From positions 62,001-126,000 of the forward strand of contig JBDPYZ010000004.1 in the NCBI GenBank assembly GCA_047291315.1: a DNA stretch of 64,000 bases, in the 5' to 3' direction. Source of the stretch: Arsenophonus fragariae (GTDB lineage Bacteria > Pseudomonadota > Gammaproteobacteria > Enterobacterales > Enterobacteriaceae). The translations under genes and the position numbers were made by a program. The notes under the pieces are model-generated. The model saw nothing but the letters and a program-made list of their open reading frames with translations, was not told where the DNA came from and searched no databases. Each line of letters starts with the position of its first letter. The stretch's first letter is position 1. Of this stretch, positions 17,945 through 26,793 are shown in pieces.

Positions 17945-19453
17945 TTAATAGTTGAAATTGATAACAATATCTGCCCGATGAAAGGCGCCTGCGTTTTTCA
18001 CCGCCTGTTGAATGGTGGGCGATTTTCGGTGAATGCGGTCAACCTGTGATTGTTCAGCCAAAGGATTGGCATAGGTGAAATAGCCTTTGTTATCAATGGC
18101 GCGCTTAAATTGTGCTTCGTCGCCAAAGGTATCGGGGGATGTCCACTTCCCGGCAGCAAAAACGCGGGCTCTGACAAATCGTTCTGCCACCTGATTGATG
18201 CAATCGACAAGCAAACGAACGCCTTTTTCGGTTTGTGGGATTTTGGTTGTGGTTGATTTTAACAAATTGAACGTATCAACCTGAACCTGATTCACGTACG
18301 CCTTCAGGTTGTAGACATTATCGACAAACTCGTTCGCGTTTGAGCACATAACAACAGGTCTGTCTTTAATCAGGGTGTAGATATCAATACCGACGGATGT
18401 GGCGTTGTCTACTTCGGTTTGGGTATAGCTTTCCGGCTCACAGGCCAGCTCTTTCAAATGAATAGTCATCGCGCTATTTTCAGCACTGAAATCGACGATG
18501 TGAACTCTGGCCATATAGGACACGGCAAAAGCTTTTTGATTGCGTTTTGAAAACAACAGCCGAAAGTATTCCTGTCCGGCTTTACTCACTTGCCACGCCA
18601 GCCCCTTGGTGGTCAGATTGTCAGGATGTGATACCACCTGATAGCCCAGTATTTTGTTCGCCTGACTGTATTGAGCGAGGGTTAAAATTTGCTCATTGTT
18701 TAATTCGTCGATAAAACAAAAACCACAACCGGAAGAAGCATCAACCACATCGGAGAGAGACTCAACGGAAGTTTGTGCGGTTAACGTTTGGGCAGCCTTG
18801 GCGGGCGATAAAACAGCGCTATCACCTAATCCCAACAAATTACCGACAAATTCACCTTCGCCTGAATCGGTCGCATTTTTGAGTTCTGAGCCTTTCACCA
18901 TCAATCGTTGACCGGTCAGTATGAAGGTGGTGTCTTTCGCCGCACTTTCATTTTTTGTTGGCGCTGGTGCTTTCCCTTTTTCATTTAGTAACTTAATGAT
19001 ATCGTCAAATATGACCGCGTCACTAAAGTTCAGGGTTTCCAGTTTTATTTTTCCTAATACCAGATTGCCTTTCTCAATTTGCCGTAACGTTTTAAGTACG
19101 GGATCACTATCAATTTCTGAGCCTGTCAGTGTGTCAAAGTCCACCTCTGGGATCGTTAAGACCGCTTTGCGATAATGTCCGATAATGAGGCTACCGCCAG
19201 AGCCAATGGGATTGGGTGACGTGCCAAAAAAGGCGTTCGCCATTTGGTAGGTTTTGGACATGATCCCAAAATCGGTTTTCACACCGGCAATCCTTTTGTA
19301 AGTGGTGTAAATGGTCTTGCCATCAAAAATCGTGCCCGTTTCACTGGTCATCATAATAACGTGGTTAATATTGTCGTAGTTTGCGCCGCGCTGCTCTTTG
19401 AGTAGCTGGACATTGACCACGTTTTCAATATCAATACCGAGATTATCGCTCAT
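17945..19453 (-). CDS. Contractile tail sheath protein (DUF3383-like), copy A
   Basis: 502 residues, starting MSDNLGIDIENVVNVQLLKE. DUF3383-type proteins are the sheath subunits of a group of myoviruses; the neighbouring tube and chaperone support this. The last about 345 residues are identical by eye to copy B (57195-58703), while the first 155 differ at about a dozen positions. The frame is intact. The protein would form the contractile outer tube that drives the spike through the host envelope. Its start overlaps the upstream neck gene by 11 bases. Confidence 0.78.
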   Translation of the reverse strand: MSDNLGIDIENVVNVQLLKEQRGANYDNINHVIMMTSETGTIFDGKTIYTTYKRIAGVKTDFGIMSKTYQMANAFFGTSPNPIGSGGSLIIGHYRKAVLTIPEVDFDTLTGSEIDSDPVLKTLRQIEKGNLVLGKIKLETLNFSDAVIFDDIIKLLNEKGKAPAPTKNESAAKDTTFILTGQRLMVKGSELKNATDSGEGEFVGNLLGLGDSAVLSPAKAAQTLTAQTSVESLSDVVDASSGCGFCFIDELNNEQILTLAQYSQANKILGYQVVSHPDNLTTKGLAWQVSKAGQEYFRLLFSKRNQKAFAVSYMARVHIVDFSAENSAMTIHLKELACEPESYTQTEVDNATSVGIDIYTLIKDRPVVMCSNANEFVDNVYNLKAYVNQVQVDTFNLLKSTTTKIPQTEKGVRLLVDCINQVAERFVRARVFAAGKWTSPDTFGDEAQFKRAIDNKGYFTYANPLAEQSQVDRIHRKSPTIQQAVKNAGAFHRADIVINFNY

Positions 19454-19981
19454 GGTTTAAGCCTTTTTTGTTGAAAAGTTGAAAAGAAAGATGTTCAATT
19501 GAAGGTGTTGAGACATTGAGATAATCGGCCACATACGCATTAAGCGAAAACATCACGCGCGCTCTATACTGGCTGCCCGTGGCAAAGTGCAAATCACGCA
19601 CGCCCTGTGGCGCATAGAGGCTGATATTCTGTTTCCACTGTTGATCAAAACATTTTTGCGTCGGCAATAATCGCAACAGGATTTTCGCCCGTTGCAGTGC
19701 CTGTTTTCCCCAGACGTTAATATCGAAAAGGATTTTTTCGCATTGGCTGTATTCGATAATCTCATCGTCTTTGCGGTATTTTTCGCTAAAGCCTTTTATT
19801 TCGCTGCCACCGGATTGCTCAATATAATGGTAGGAGAATTAAAATCCTAATTGGGTAGATCCTCTCGCCCAATGAAAATGGTATTTTCGGCAACCTCTAG
19901 TGTATCCCGAAGGACAATCGCCAGCCGTTGAATAGGTGGCTGGTAGTTTTCATTTAGCAGGTTAATCTGATTGATTGACAT
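19443..19981 (-). pseudogene. Neck/tail-terminator protein, copy A, broken
   Basis: From ATG 19981 the frame reads MSINQINLLNENYQPPIQRL and ENTIFIGREDLPN, then a stop at about 19843, FNSPTII, a frameshift, and IEQSGGSEIKGFSEKYRK through LRLLPTQKCFDQQWKQNISL to the C-terminus. It matches the intact copy B gene (58693-59226) throughout but is more diverged than the tail genes. It belongs to the LIC_12616-type neck-terminator family as I remember it, connecting head and tail. One stop and one frameshift inactivate it. Confidence 0.85.
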
Positions 19982-20008
19982 ATTACCTCGACAAAATAAT
20001 CCAAAAAG

Positions 20009-20037
20009 TTGATATTAAGTGATCATAGAGTTATAAT
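20009..20037 (+). promoter_or_regulatory. Promoter of hicAB
   Basis: TTGATA (20009-20014), a 17-bp spacer and TATAAT (20032-20037) make a near-consensus sigma-70 promoter in the 62-bp gap between the divergent neck gene and hicA. The predicted transcript start is about 20044, so the upstream in-frame ATG at 20044 would be leaderless and a later hicA start is more likely. Confidence 0.75.
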
Positions 20038-20055
20038 AACCCCATGGTAAAATTA

Positions 20056-20247
20056 ATGAGGACGGAGGATGTGGATGAGAATGCGATAACAATGATTGAA
20101 AAAGATGGGTGGTACTTAGTTAGAGTAAAAGGTAGTCATCACAAATTTAGAAACCCAACAAAAAAAGGTTTAGTAACAATAAAATATCCTCAAAAAGATA
20201 TTCCACTACCAACATTCAAAAGTATTAAAAAACAAGCTGGGCTATAA
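20056..20247 (+). CDS. hicA: HicA family mRNA interferase toxin
   Basis: A 63-residue protein with the HicA dsRBD-like core: IEKDGWYLVRVKGSHHKFRN, with the catalytic histidine in GSHH, then GLVTIKYPQKDIPLPTFKSI and KKQAGL. HicA cleaves mRNA independently of ribosomes and is neutralised by HicB. The start at 20056 is inferred from the promoter at 20009-20037; a GGAGG at 20064-20068 also leaves GTG 20071 possible. hicB starts 18 bp after its stop. The pair sits antisense within a phage late operon. Confidence 0.88.
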   Translation: MRTEDVDENAITMIEKDGWYLVRVKGSHHKFRNPTKKGLVTIKYPQKDIPLPTFKSIKKQAGL

Positions 20248-20265
20248 GTTCAGCGAGGAGGTTAA

Positions 20266-20664
20266 ATGTTATACCCAATTGCTATTGATAAGGGAAATTC
20301 ATCATTAGGTGTAAGAGTCCCTGATATTCAAGGTTGTTTCTCTGGTGGAAAAACGTTAAATGAAGCGATGGAAAGTGCAAAAGAAGCCATTGAAGCACAC
20401 CTTGAATTATTACTTCAAGACAACGAACCACTACCCATTGCCAACAATATTGATAAATATTTATCTGATCCTGAATATAAAAATGTGATTTGGGCAGTTG
20501 TTAACGTTGACGTTACCCGATTAATGGGGAAAACAGAAAAAATCAATGTGACATTGCCATCTTTATTAATCCATCGGATTGATCAATATGTGGCTTCTCA
20601 TCCTGAATATGGGAGCCGTTCTGGTTTTCTGGCTAAAGTTGCCGCCGAGAATATTCTAATTTGA
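20266..20664 (+). CDS. hicB: HicB family antitoxin
   Basis: 132 residues. N-terminal partial RNase H-like fold typical of HicB (YPIAIDKGNSSLGVRVPDIQ, GCFSGGKTLNEAMESAKEAI) and C-terminal ribbon-helix-helix DNA-binding part (KINVTLPSLLIHRIDQYVAS). A good GAGGAGG precedes its ATG. It should bind HicA and repress the hicAB promoter. Its last nine bases overlap the 3' end of the opposing head-completion gene, showing how tightly the cassette is inserted. Copy B of the phage carries a different toxin-antitoxin pair at this spot. Confidence 0.9.
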   Translation: MLYPIAIDKGNSSLGVRVPDIQGCFSGGKTLNEAMESAKEAIEAHLELLLQDNEPLPIANNIDKYLSDPEYKNVIWAVVNVDVTRLMGKTEKINVTLPSLLIHRIDQYVASHPEYGSRSGFLAKVAAENILI

Positions 20665-21021
20665 TTCCGTCAATCTTGTTGTTACATCACTGTCCTTCAC
20701 TTCCTCAAAGACATAACGTACAAAACCGTAATCGCTATAGTCTTTGCGGTTAATCGATTTGAATATTTTTCCTTTGTACTGCATATAGACCCCGAGCAAA
20801 TCCGCATATTGCGGCTGTACGTGCACGGTGAAATACTCAAGTGACCAGTCAAGACTGTCCTTGTTAATCGCCTCATCGGACAGACTGTTAATTACGCCCT
20901 CAACGGCTTTTCGTGTTACTGAAAAATGCGGTTTAAAATCTTTTGCCGTAATGGACTCAGGAATAAACATCAGCGGTTGCAAAAACCGTCTGATTGTTCT
21001 GGCCATATTGGGCAATCTCAT
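20656..21021 (-). CDS. Head-completion/connector protein, copy A
   Basis: 121 residues, MRLPNMARTIRRFLQPLMFI, with a counterpart at 59812-60177 differing at a handful of sites. Its start overlaps the upstream gene by four bases (ATGA type). Position between head genes and the neck-terminator suggests a head-tail connector component; I do not recognise a family with confidence. The last five or so residues differ from copy B (TRLTESN against TRLLIVN) because each is set by the toxin-antitoxin cassette that follows. Confidence 0.65.
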   Translation of the reverse strand: MRLPNMARTIRRFLQPLMFIPESITAKDFKPHFSVTRKAVEGVINSLSDEAINKDSLDWSLEYFTVHVQPQYADLLGVYMQYKGKIFKSINRKDYSDYGFVRYVFEEVKDSDVTTRLTESN

Positions 21022-21563
21022 TTTTTCACCACCTGATAGGTTATGGATTTTTTTAATGCTCCCGTGTCTTGCAATAGTTTTTCTTTAATGATGCCTTTTC
21101 TTTTTAACTGCACTTTTGTGCTTTCTGTATGATCAGGCCACGTACAAAACCCGCATGTGTCAAAAGCCTCTTTTGACCAGCCCACCGCCAGCGCATAATT
21201 GTTAATACGACTTTCCAGCGACAAATATTGCTCCCCAAATGCCAAGGTTTTAAACCAGTCTTTTTCAGTTCCGTTAAAATTGGCACTAGTACTGACATCT
21301 CCCACGCTATCACTATTGTATAATGTATTTGAATCTGCGGCGTATTTTCCTTTATTCGGACTGTGTTCATGAAAAACTGCAAAAAAAAGCAGATGAGCAG
21401 TCAAATACATCAAGCCTTGTTTGTAAAGTCTTCACCGTACTCGCTTGTCCATCCGTTTTTCGGCATCGGTCAGATAAAATAGCAACTGGTTGTCACTCAA
21501 CTCAAAGACTTTATCAAAACGCGCTTTAAAAGGTTCAATCAATGTTTCAATCATCACTTGCAT
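21018..21563 (-). pseudogene. Fusion of DUF4054-like and gp10-like head genes by deletion, copy A
   Basis: In copy B two separate genes stand here (60654-61067 and 60174-60644). In copy A the first part (MQVMIETLIEPLKARFDKVF, with an in-frame TGA near 21437 where copy B has Trp-Gly) runs on to NNYALAVGWSKEAFDTCGFC, that is, the end of the DUF4054-like protein joined directly to the C-terminal third of the gp10-like protein. About 300 bp are lost. The join falls on a short shared sequence CTGGCGGT. Neither head protein can be complete. Confidence 0.85.
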
Positions 21564-21571
21564 AAAATCTC

Positions 21572-21600
21572 CCAAAAAGCGTGGGTCATTTGACCCACTT
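21572..21600 (-). terminator. Hairpin terminator after the major capsid gene, copy A
   Basis: GTGGGTC-ATTT-GACCCAC (21581-21598) followed on the minus strand by GCTTTTT. It lies immediately after the capsid stop and would attenuate transcription into the genes below. Copy B keeps the stem exactly and varies only the loop (AAGTG). Confidence 0.8.
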
Positions 21601-21605
21601 TTGTC

Positions 21606-22562
21606 TTAAGCCGTTTTGTAATCCGTATAAACCGCGGATAACGGTTGTTTCCACATCGCCCCGCCAAACGCAGAACGGTAGCCGCACTCATAGGTGAGCA
21701 AATCCCGCTGGCGAACAGCCAACAACTCCGGCATATGGACTTTCATTTCCACATACTCGTCATTATGCGTATAAACCACCAATCTGGTTTTTCCACTTTT
21801 GATCCCCTTGGCATAACCTGCCGGAACTTTAATGAAATTCACGCTAAAGTTCTCATTGCCCAATGCCATTCTCAACGCGGCCATAATTCTGTCCATCGCC
21901 GAAACGGGTAACAAATCAACACCGACAACCACACTGTTAGTATCGAATTTCTGCATGGCCACCATGAAATTTTTGGCATCCATGGCAATATGGCTAGGCT
22001 GCACGCGATAATCTGAATTTGCCCACGCCTTGTTGTAAGTTTCCAACACCATTTTGATGAAATCGTCTGCGGTCATGTCTTTGAGCGATTTGCCTAACGC
22101 TTCATTCATCACCTGCACTTTTGACCCCGTCAATAGTCCTTCCTGCCCCTTAACCCTGGTGTGTCCGAGATAGCCTGCATATTGAATCGTCGATAAGGTG
22201 TTGGCATACAGGTCATCCTGTTTCTTGGTTTGCAGATTGATATTGAGTTTGTTGATCTTCTCAAGCTCATGTTGCGTCCAGACTGCCGCTTTTCCCCATT
22301 GGGCTGGTACCTTGTGCATTTCAATGGTACTGTCGATAGTCACCAGCGAGTTGGTTTTGCTGCCAATGATCCCGTCTTTGACCGAGCCAAGTACCTCGGT
22401 AATACCGTATTCGATATACTCTTGAGCAAAATCCAGCCCTTCAGTAATAGGAATCGCTTCACCAACATTAATCTCTGGCAACTGTTTTTCCTGTAGTTGT
22501 GTATCACGTTCGGTCAACGCTTCGGCTAACACGTTTTCAAAATTAGCGTCTTCAATCGCCAT
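21606..22562 (-). CDS. Major capsid protein, copy A
   Basis: 318 residues, MAIEDANFENVLAEALTERD, against 319 in copy B (61120-62079) with about a dozen differences and one missing codon (VPAQWG for APAAQWG). Position after the cement gene and before the capsid terminator, length and high expression context fit the HK97-fold major capsid protein; I recall this group as DUF2184-like. The frame is intact, unlike most neighbouring head genes of copy A. Confidence 0.78.
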   Translation of the reverse strand: MAIEDANFENVLAEALTERDTQLQEKQLPEINVGEAIPITEGLDFAQEYIEYGITEVLGSVKDGIIGSKTNSLVTIDSTIEMHKVPAQWGKAAVWTQHELEKINKLNINLQTKKQDDLYANTLSTIQYAGYLGHTRVKGQEGLLTGSKVQVMNEALGKSLKDMTADDFIKMVLETYNKAWANSDYRVQPSHIAMDAKNFMVAMQKFDTNSVVVGVDLLPVSAMDRIMAALRMALGNENFSVNFIKVPAGYAKGIKSGKTRLVVYTHNDEYVEMKVHMPELLAVRQRDLLTYECGYRSAFGGAMWKQPLSAVYTDYKTA

Positions 22563-22574
22563 CTTTCATCACTC

Positions 22575-23048
22575 CTATTTTTTCATGTAACCCAGCGTGA
22601 TAGCCACACATTGACTGCCTGCGCTGACATTTTCAACCCAATAACCCAGATCAATATTCCCTTTCGAGGTTTTTGATACTTTGCCCGCCTCGGTGCCACT
22701 GGCCACAATGTAAACTTTATCGCCGCGTTTATAAGGTTTCGCTTTTTGCCGTTGCAGCGCCCACACAATCAACGTGTGAAAAGTGTCCCACGTTGACCTG
22801 TTTGTTATGTGGCGCTTTATCGCCGTAAATATCGCGCACCACAATACCGTGAATGATATCGGTGGAGGTAGACACAGACTTAATCCCGCCATCTGGATTA
22901 ACGGCCACAAAAACGCCGTATTCAATATCCGTATTAGTCTTGTTTTCCTCGCCCCCCCCACTTTGTCATTAGAACTTGACGCACGATAGATAGTACCCGC
23001 CCGTAGCGTCCCCTTGTCAAAATCTCAGTTCGTGAATCCGAATGACAT
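22575..23048 (-). pseudogene. Capsid cement protein (DUF2190-like), copy A, frameshifted
   Basis: The intact version is at 62092-62562 (156 residues, MTFGFTNWDSDKGTLRAG). In copy A the start at 23048 is followed by a frameshift at a run of eight C (22952-22959; copy B has CCCCAC) and a second near 22740, so only the C-terminal block KRGDKVYIVASGTEAGKVSK...CVAITLGYMKK is in frame. DUF2190 proteins trim and stabilise capsids. Confidence 0.85.
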
Positions 23049-24204
23049 TATTTGCCTCCCAAGCGTTGTGATGCGGATTTTGTTGAGTAACGATCGCCTA
23101 ATCTGTATCGCGGCTTGCTTTATTCACGCTGACGATTAATCAGATAGTCATATTTGCCGTTAATCGCGGAGTCACCCAGTTTCTTTGCCTCTAATTGCGT
23201 TACCAGCCCTTTAGCGACAATCACATTTTTTTTAATCTGCCGTGCAGTTTTGGCATGGCCAATCGCCACATCACCAAAGGTCGATTTGGCTTGTGCTTCG
23301 GTTTCGGACAGCTCTTTTTCTGCTTTCAGTCTGGCGTTTTCTTCTTCCAGCGCTTTAAGATTTTCGTTAAGTTCTTCAACCTGTTTCTTCTGTATTTTCA
23401 GGTGCAGATGTTATCTCACTGGCTTCATCGCCTTGTTTGACTTCACTGTTGGTTGATTGATTGATTGGCATCCAGACTTTACGTTTTTTCAATTAGTCCC
23501 TTCAGGATCTCACTGATTTCTTTTGTGGCTTCATCGTCTGACTCGGCGAATAACTGAATGTAATCGCTCATTTGAACTAACAGGGTGTCGAGGGTGTCTG
23601 GCGTTTCTCCCTCATCCCCAATTTTTTGCTGACCTTTCAAGGCAGCGAGTTTTACTTTCATTGACACAGCTCTATCTCCTAGTTTGAAGTCATGTCCAGA
23701 GCGACCCACGTCCACAATCGCTACGTAATCACCTCTGATATGGGTTTTCTTGAAATCAATGCCCGTTGTGGGGGTAGGCTCGATAAAAGATCGGTAACTA
23801 CAACTGAGTTCTTTGATTTGGTAATTTTTAATCGCCTCAATGGCCTCAGCATCGTAAAGAAAAACATCCGCTGTCAGATAATCGCCCTCCTGTTTCACAT
23901 TCTGTACATGCCCAATGGAGGTCTCTTTCCAGTTTTCACTGGTGACTTCGTTATTCGGTGCATGAAAAAAGGTGAGCGGTTTTCCTTCAAATGAGGTGAT
24001 TGTGGCGGGGTTAAAAAGCTCGTCTGGCAAGACTTCAACTTTGTAGCGTTGGGTGGGTACCAAATTAGGCACATGACTTGATAGTTCTCTGCCATCAAAT
24101 TCCTGTATGCCCACTTTGGCGATTTTACCCGGAATGCGATAACCTGTTTCTAGCTGCTCTTCACCTTTGATATCAATAGGCAACCGACTTTCATTGCTGT
24201 TTAT
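23048..24204 (-). pseudogene. Prohead protease (DUF2213-like), copy A, broken
   Basis: Compare copy B at 62562-63749 (395 residues). In copy A the start codon is ATA (24204-24202) instead of ATG, a 35-bp deletion between two CTGTTTCTTC repeats around 23387 shifts the frame, and a further frameshift lies near 23475. Conserved positions have also changed: ELSCSYRS for ELSCGYRS and GDYVAIVDV for GDHVAIVDV, the latter replacing a histidine in a block characteristic of these proteases. It cleaves scaffold and capsid during maturation; this copy must be inactive. Confidence 0.85.
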
Positions 24205-24207
24205 CTT

Positions 24208-25078
24208 TTATATACTTTGTAAAATTACTTTTCTGGTGCATCGGCAATTAAAATCTTGAGATGGATGAAGCTCCCCGCCCCCAATGCATTTTCGCTTTTC
24301 CCACTGTTTGGTTTTTTCGTTAAAATAAATGCTCGGATCATCAAAGCGACAGATTTTATTGTTCATTGCCGCATGTGAAGGACAGGTGCCGCCGTTTTTT
24401 CTTTTGTCCATCACAGCCGACCAGCGATACAATTTGATCCCGAGTTTTTTCATCCGTAAATTAGTTAAATCACCCATTGCTTTACGACTTTGGTCTATCG
24501 CTATCCGCATCCTTCTGTTTTGTTGAATATTTAACGCTTCGGTGATTTCTTTTCCGGCATCTCTTAAAGTTATCCCCCCGCCAATCATCGATTGAACTAC
24601 TTTTTGGACTCTGCTTAATGTTTCGGTGTAAAGTCCTTTGATGAGTTGGACGTTTTCACCAATCCATGCCCTTAAAAAAATCCTGTGTTTGTCTGGTGTC
24701 CAATACCGCTTCGGGATTAATGGCAATAACCGATTCAAACTCACGACTTAACCGTTTTTTATTGTCCGTGTTGGTGATTTCCGCAAAATTGCTGGCCACC
24801 CGTTTTGCAAATGGGCTAATGTCGATCTTCAAAAAGCGGTCAACGATGCGATTAAAGGTTTTAAAGCGTTTTTGGATAGAATCAGGGCTGGCATCACCCA
24901 GATTTTTTTGCTGGTTTTCACGGGCGATTTCCTGTTTGACCACGAGTTTGAAAAGGGAAATAAGATGTTTAACGGCGGAGGCATAATAGACTTCTGCGCG
25001 CTTACTTGGATTAATCGGCCTACATTCCCTCCCCGTTAATTTGCCTTTGGGTATTGAATTCACTGTCACTCTTCTCAC
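24208..25078 (-). pseudogene. Minor head (Mu gpF/SPP1 gp7-like) protein, copy A, frameshifted
   Basis: Two overlapping frames (25078-24656 and 24744-24208) join at a run of seven A near 24670 to give one protein: SKRAEVYYASAVKHLISLF at the start, then WIGENVQLIKGLYTETLSRV and the conserved C-terminal block KLYRWSAVMDKRKNGGTCPS and HPSQDFNCRC with cysteines and histidine typical of the MuF domain. MuF proteins enter the capsid during head assembly. One-base frameshift; the C-terminal part of copy B (63736-64000) is intact. Confidence 0.82.
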
Positions 25079-26404
25079 CGAGCATTTTCGCCATCATTGT
25101 CACTTTTGGCACATTTTTCACGTCAACCAGCTCACGGCAGTTTAGCTCGTTCAGCGCATCTTGCGGTTCAATCACTCCGTGCTCAAGCAACAGTATTAAC
25201 GCCGTTGTTACAGTGTTAAGATTGCTGGCGGATTCGGCTTTGTTTTCAGTTTTGATTTTGACAAATTCAAAGACGATTTCCGTCTCGCTAATGCCATGCC
25301 TGGCGCAAATGAATTTGTCGAAGAAATTCATAATCGGGCGAAGTCGTGACTCCTGAATTTCAAATATCGTGTCGTAGTACGATTGCAAATCCTCTTGTCC
25401 GGTTGAAAATTCGGCCTCACTATTACTAAACAGAATGGTTTTAGGTCTGTCCATCGCCACCGCTAATCTGTCTTGCGCCTTTGTCCAGATATCCGATACA
25501 TTTGCAAGCGACAACTCTTTTTGCTTATACTGGCTTTCTGAATCCAACATCAATACGTTATGCTTTTTCTTCGCCTGTAATGCCAGTCTTAAGCATTCAA
25601 TGATGTCTTTTCCCCTGCCGTTTGAGATATTGACATTTAACCCTTTAAGCAGAAAAATATCTGACTTCATCTCTCGCAACATGCCCAGCACTTCATCATT
25701 GACGTACAGATAGCCTAGCAAATCAGAGATAAACGCCAGAATATCACTTTTACCGTCATTAGCTTTTTTGTCCGCCTTGACGGTGGCATTGGTAATTTGA
25801 TTCACTACCGTTAAACAACAACGGGAATGATGAACGGGTATCTTTTCGGCGCTTTTTAACTTGAACAGCAACGGCCTGTTGAAATACGGGCTGAATATAT
25901 CGGTGGCAATTTTCCTGATGCTGTACTCGCCTTGCCGGACGACTAAAAAACCTTTTAACTGTTCTTTGTTAACGTTGAGGGGTTTTTCCAGATTTTCTTC
26001 ATCGGTGACCGCAATTAACAGACTACCGCCGTAAAGTGAAGCTAGCTTTAAGGCAAGTTCGGCCTGCTTTTCAATGCCAAGTCGTTTTTCTTCGCCCGTA
26101 AACAAATCATTAAGCTGCTCCGTTCTCTCCTCTCATCATCACCTGTAAAGCGCACGGTACGCCAATGCTTGATACAATCCCCTGACGTTTTGTTGATATA
26201 TTTACGGACAATCGACACGCGCTCATAAAGCCACGCCAAACCTTTATCGGTTTCAAAATAACCCGCGCCGGATATGCCGAGTGTTGAAAAACTGGCTGGC
26301 AACGTGGGAGTGGCTGCACCAATAGCATTTACATCACGCATCAGGTTATCTAATCCACCATCACCCATTTTTGGAGATGATTTTTTTCGAAATTTAGCAA
26401 ACAA
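25020..26404 (-). pseudogene. Portal protein (DUF1073-like), copy A, frameshifted
   Basis: The start is a TTG at 26404 with GGAGG five bases before it (MFAKFRKKSS). After TGDDERRE the frame shifts by one near 26120 and continues EQLNDLFTGEEKRLGIEKQA to AKMLGEKSDSEFNTQ at 25020. DUF1073-type portals form the dodecameric ring through which DNA is packaged. The stretch after VHHSR also looks shortened relative to the family as I remember it. One frameshift at least makes it non-functional. Confidence 0.8.
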
Positions 26405-26535
26405 AATGCCCTCCTAAATATAGGAATTTTTCAAAATAAAGGAGAAATGCTGTGATAGATGGGCGCTTAATTAATGCATTTATAAAAATCAATATTATTA
26501 TTAAATTGAGTCAATCAATAAGAGGATAGAAAAAT

Positions 26536-26655
26536 ATGAAAAAATTAATTTCAATCGCTTTTTTAGTTTGTGTGTTTTCAGCTAACGCGATGAGTTGTTC
26601 TGAACATCCATCAAAACCAAATCAGAATATTCCATCAAAACATGAAAATAGATAA
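26536..26655 (+). CDS. Very small exported peptide (possible moron)
   Basis: A 39-residue ORF on the plus strand inside the minus-strand late operon, between portal and terminase. It has a clear signal peptide, KKLISIAFLVCVFSANAM, with cysteine two residues after the hydrophobic stretch (MSCSEHP), and a short polar remainder. GAGG lies about ten bases upstream. The cysteine could make it a lipoprotein, though the lipobox is poor. Unknown function; similar small exported peptides are common phage morons. Confidence 0.45.
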   Translation: MKKLISIAFLVCVFSANAMSCSEHPSKPNQNIPSKHENR

Positions 26656-26673
26656 TTTTTCATTATTTCTTAC

Positions 26674-26775
26674 TGTACGAAATGGATGTACTTATTATAC
26701 ATAATGTACGAAACTAATTTACCCTATTTTTGTACAGGTGTTTTTAGGATGTACGAAACCGAACGGTTTTGTACA
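26674..26775. repeat. Cluster of five TGTACRAAAC-type sites
   Basis: TGTACGAAA(T/C) occurs forward at 26674, 26705 and 26750, and in inverse form (TTTTTGTACA, GGTTTTGTACA) at about 26726-26735 and 26765-26775. Five copies within about 100 bases, in the gap after terL and before the portal gene, look like protein-binding sites rather than chance. Confidence 0.6.
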
Positions 26776-26793
26776 TCACAGAACAAAAACGTT

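Noticed and set aside
18696..19175. Plus-strand ORFs inside the sheath gene
   Set aside because: Shadows of the sheath coding frame; the same shadows recur in copy B.
20044..20055. Upstream ATG 20044 as hicA start
   Set aside because: The promoter at 20009-20037 places the transcript start at about this base, so it would be leaderless; ATG 20056 was preferred.
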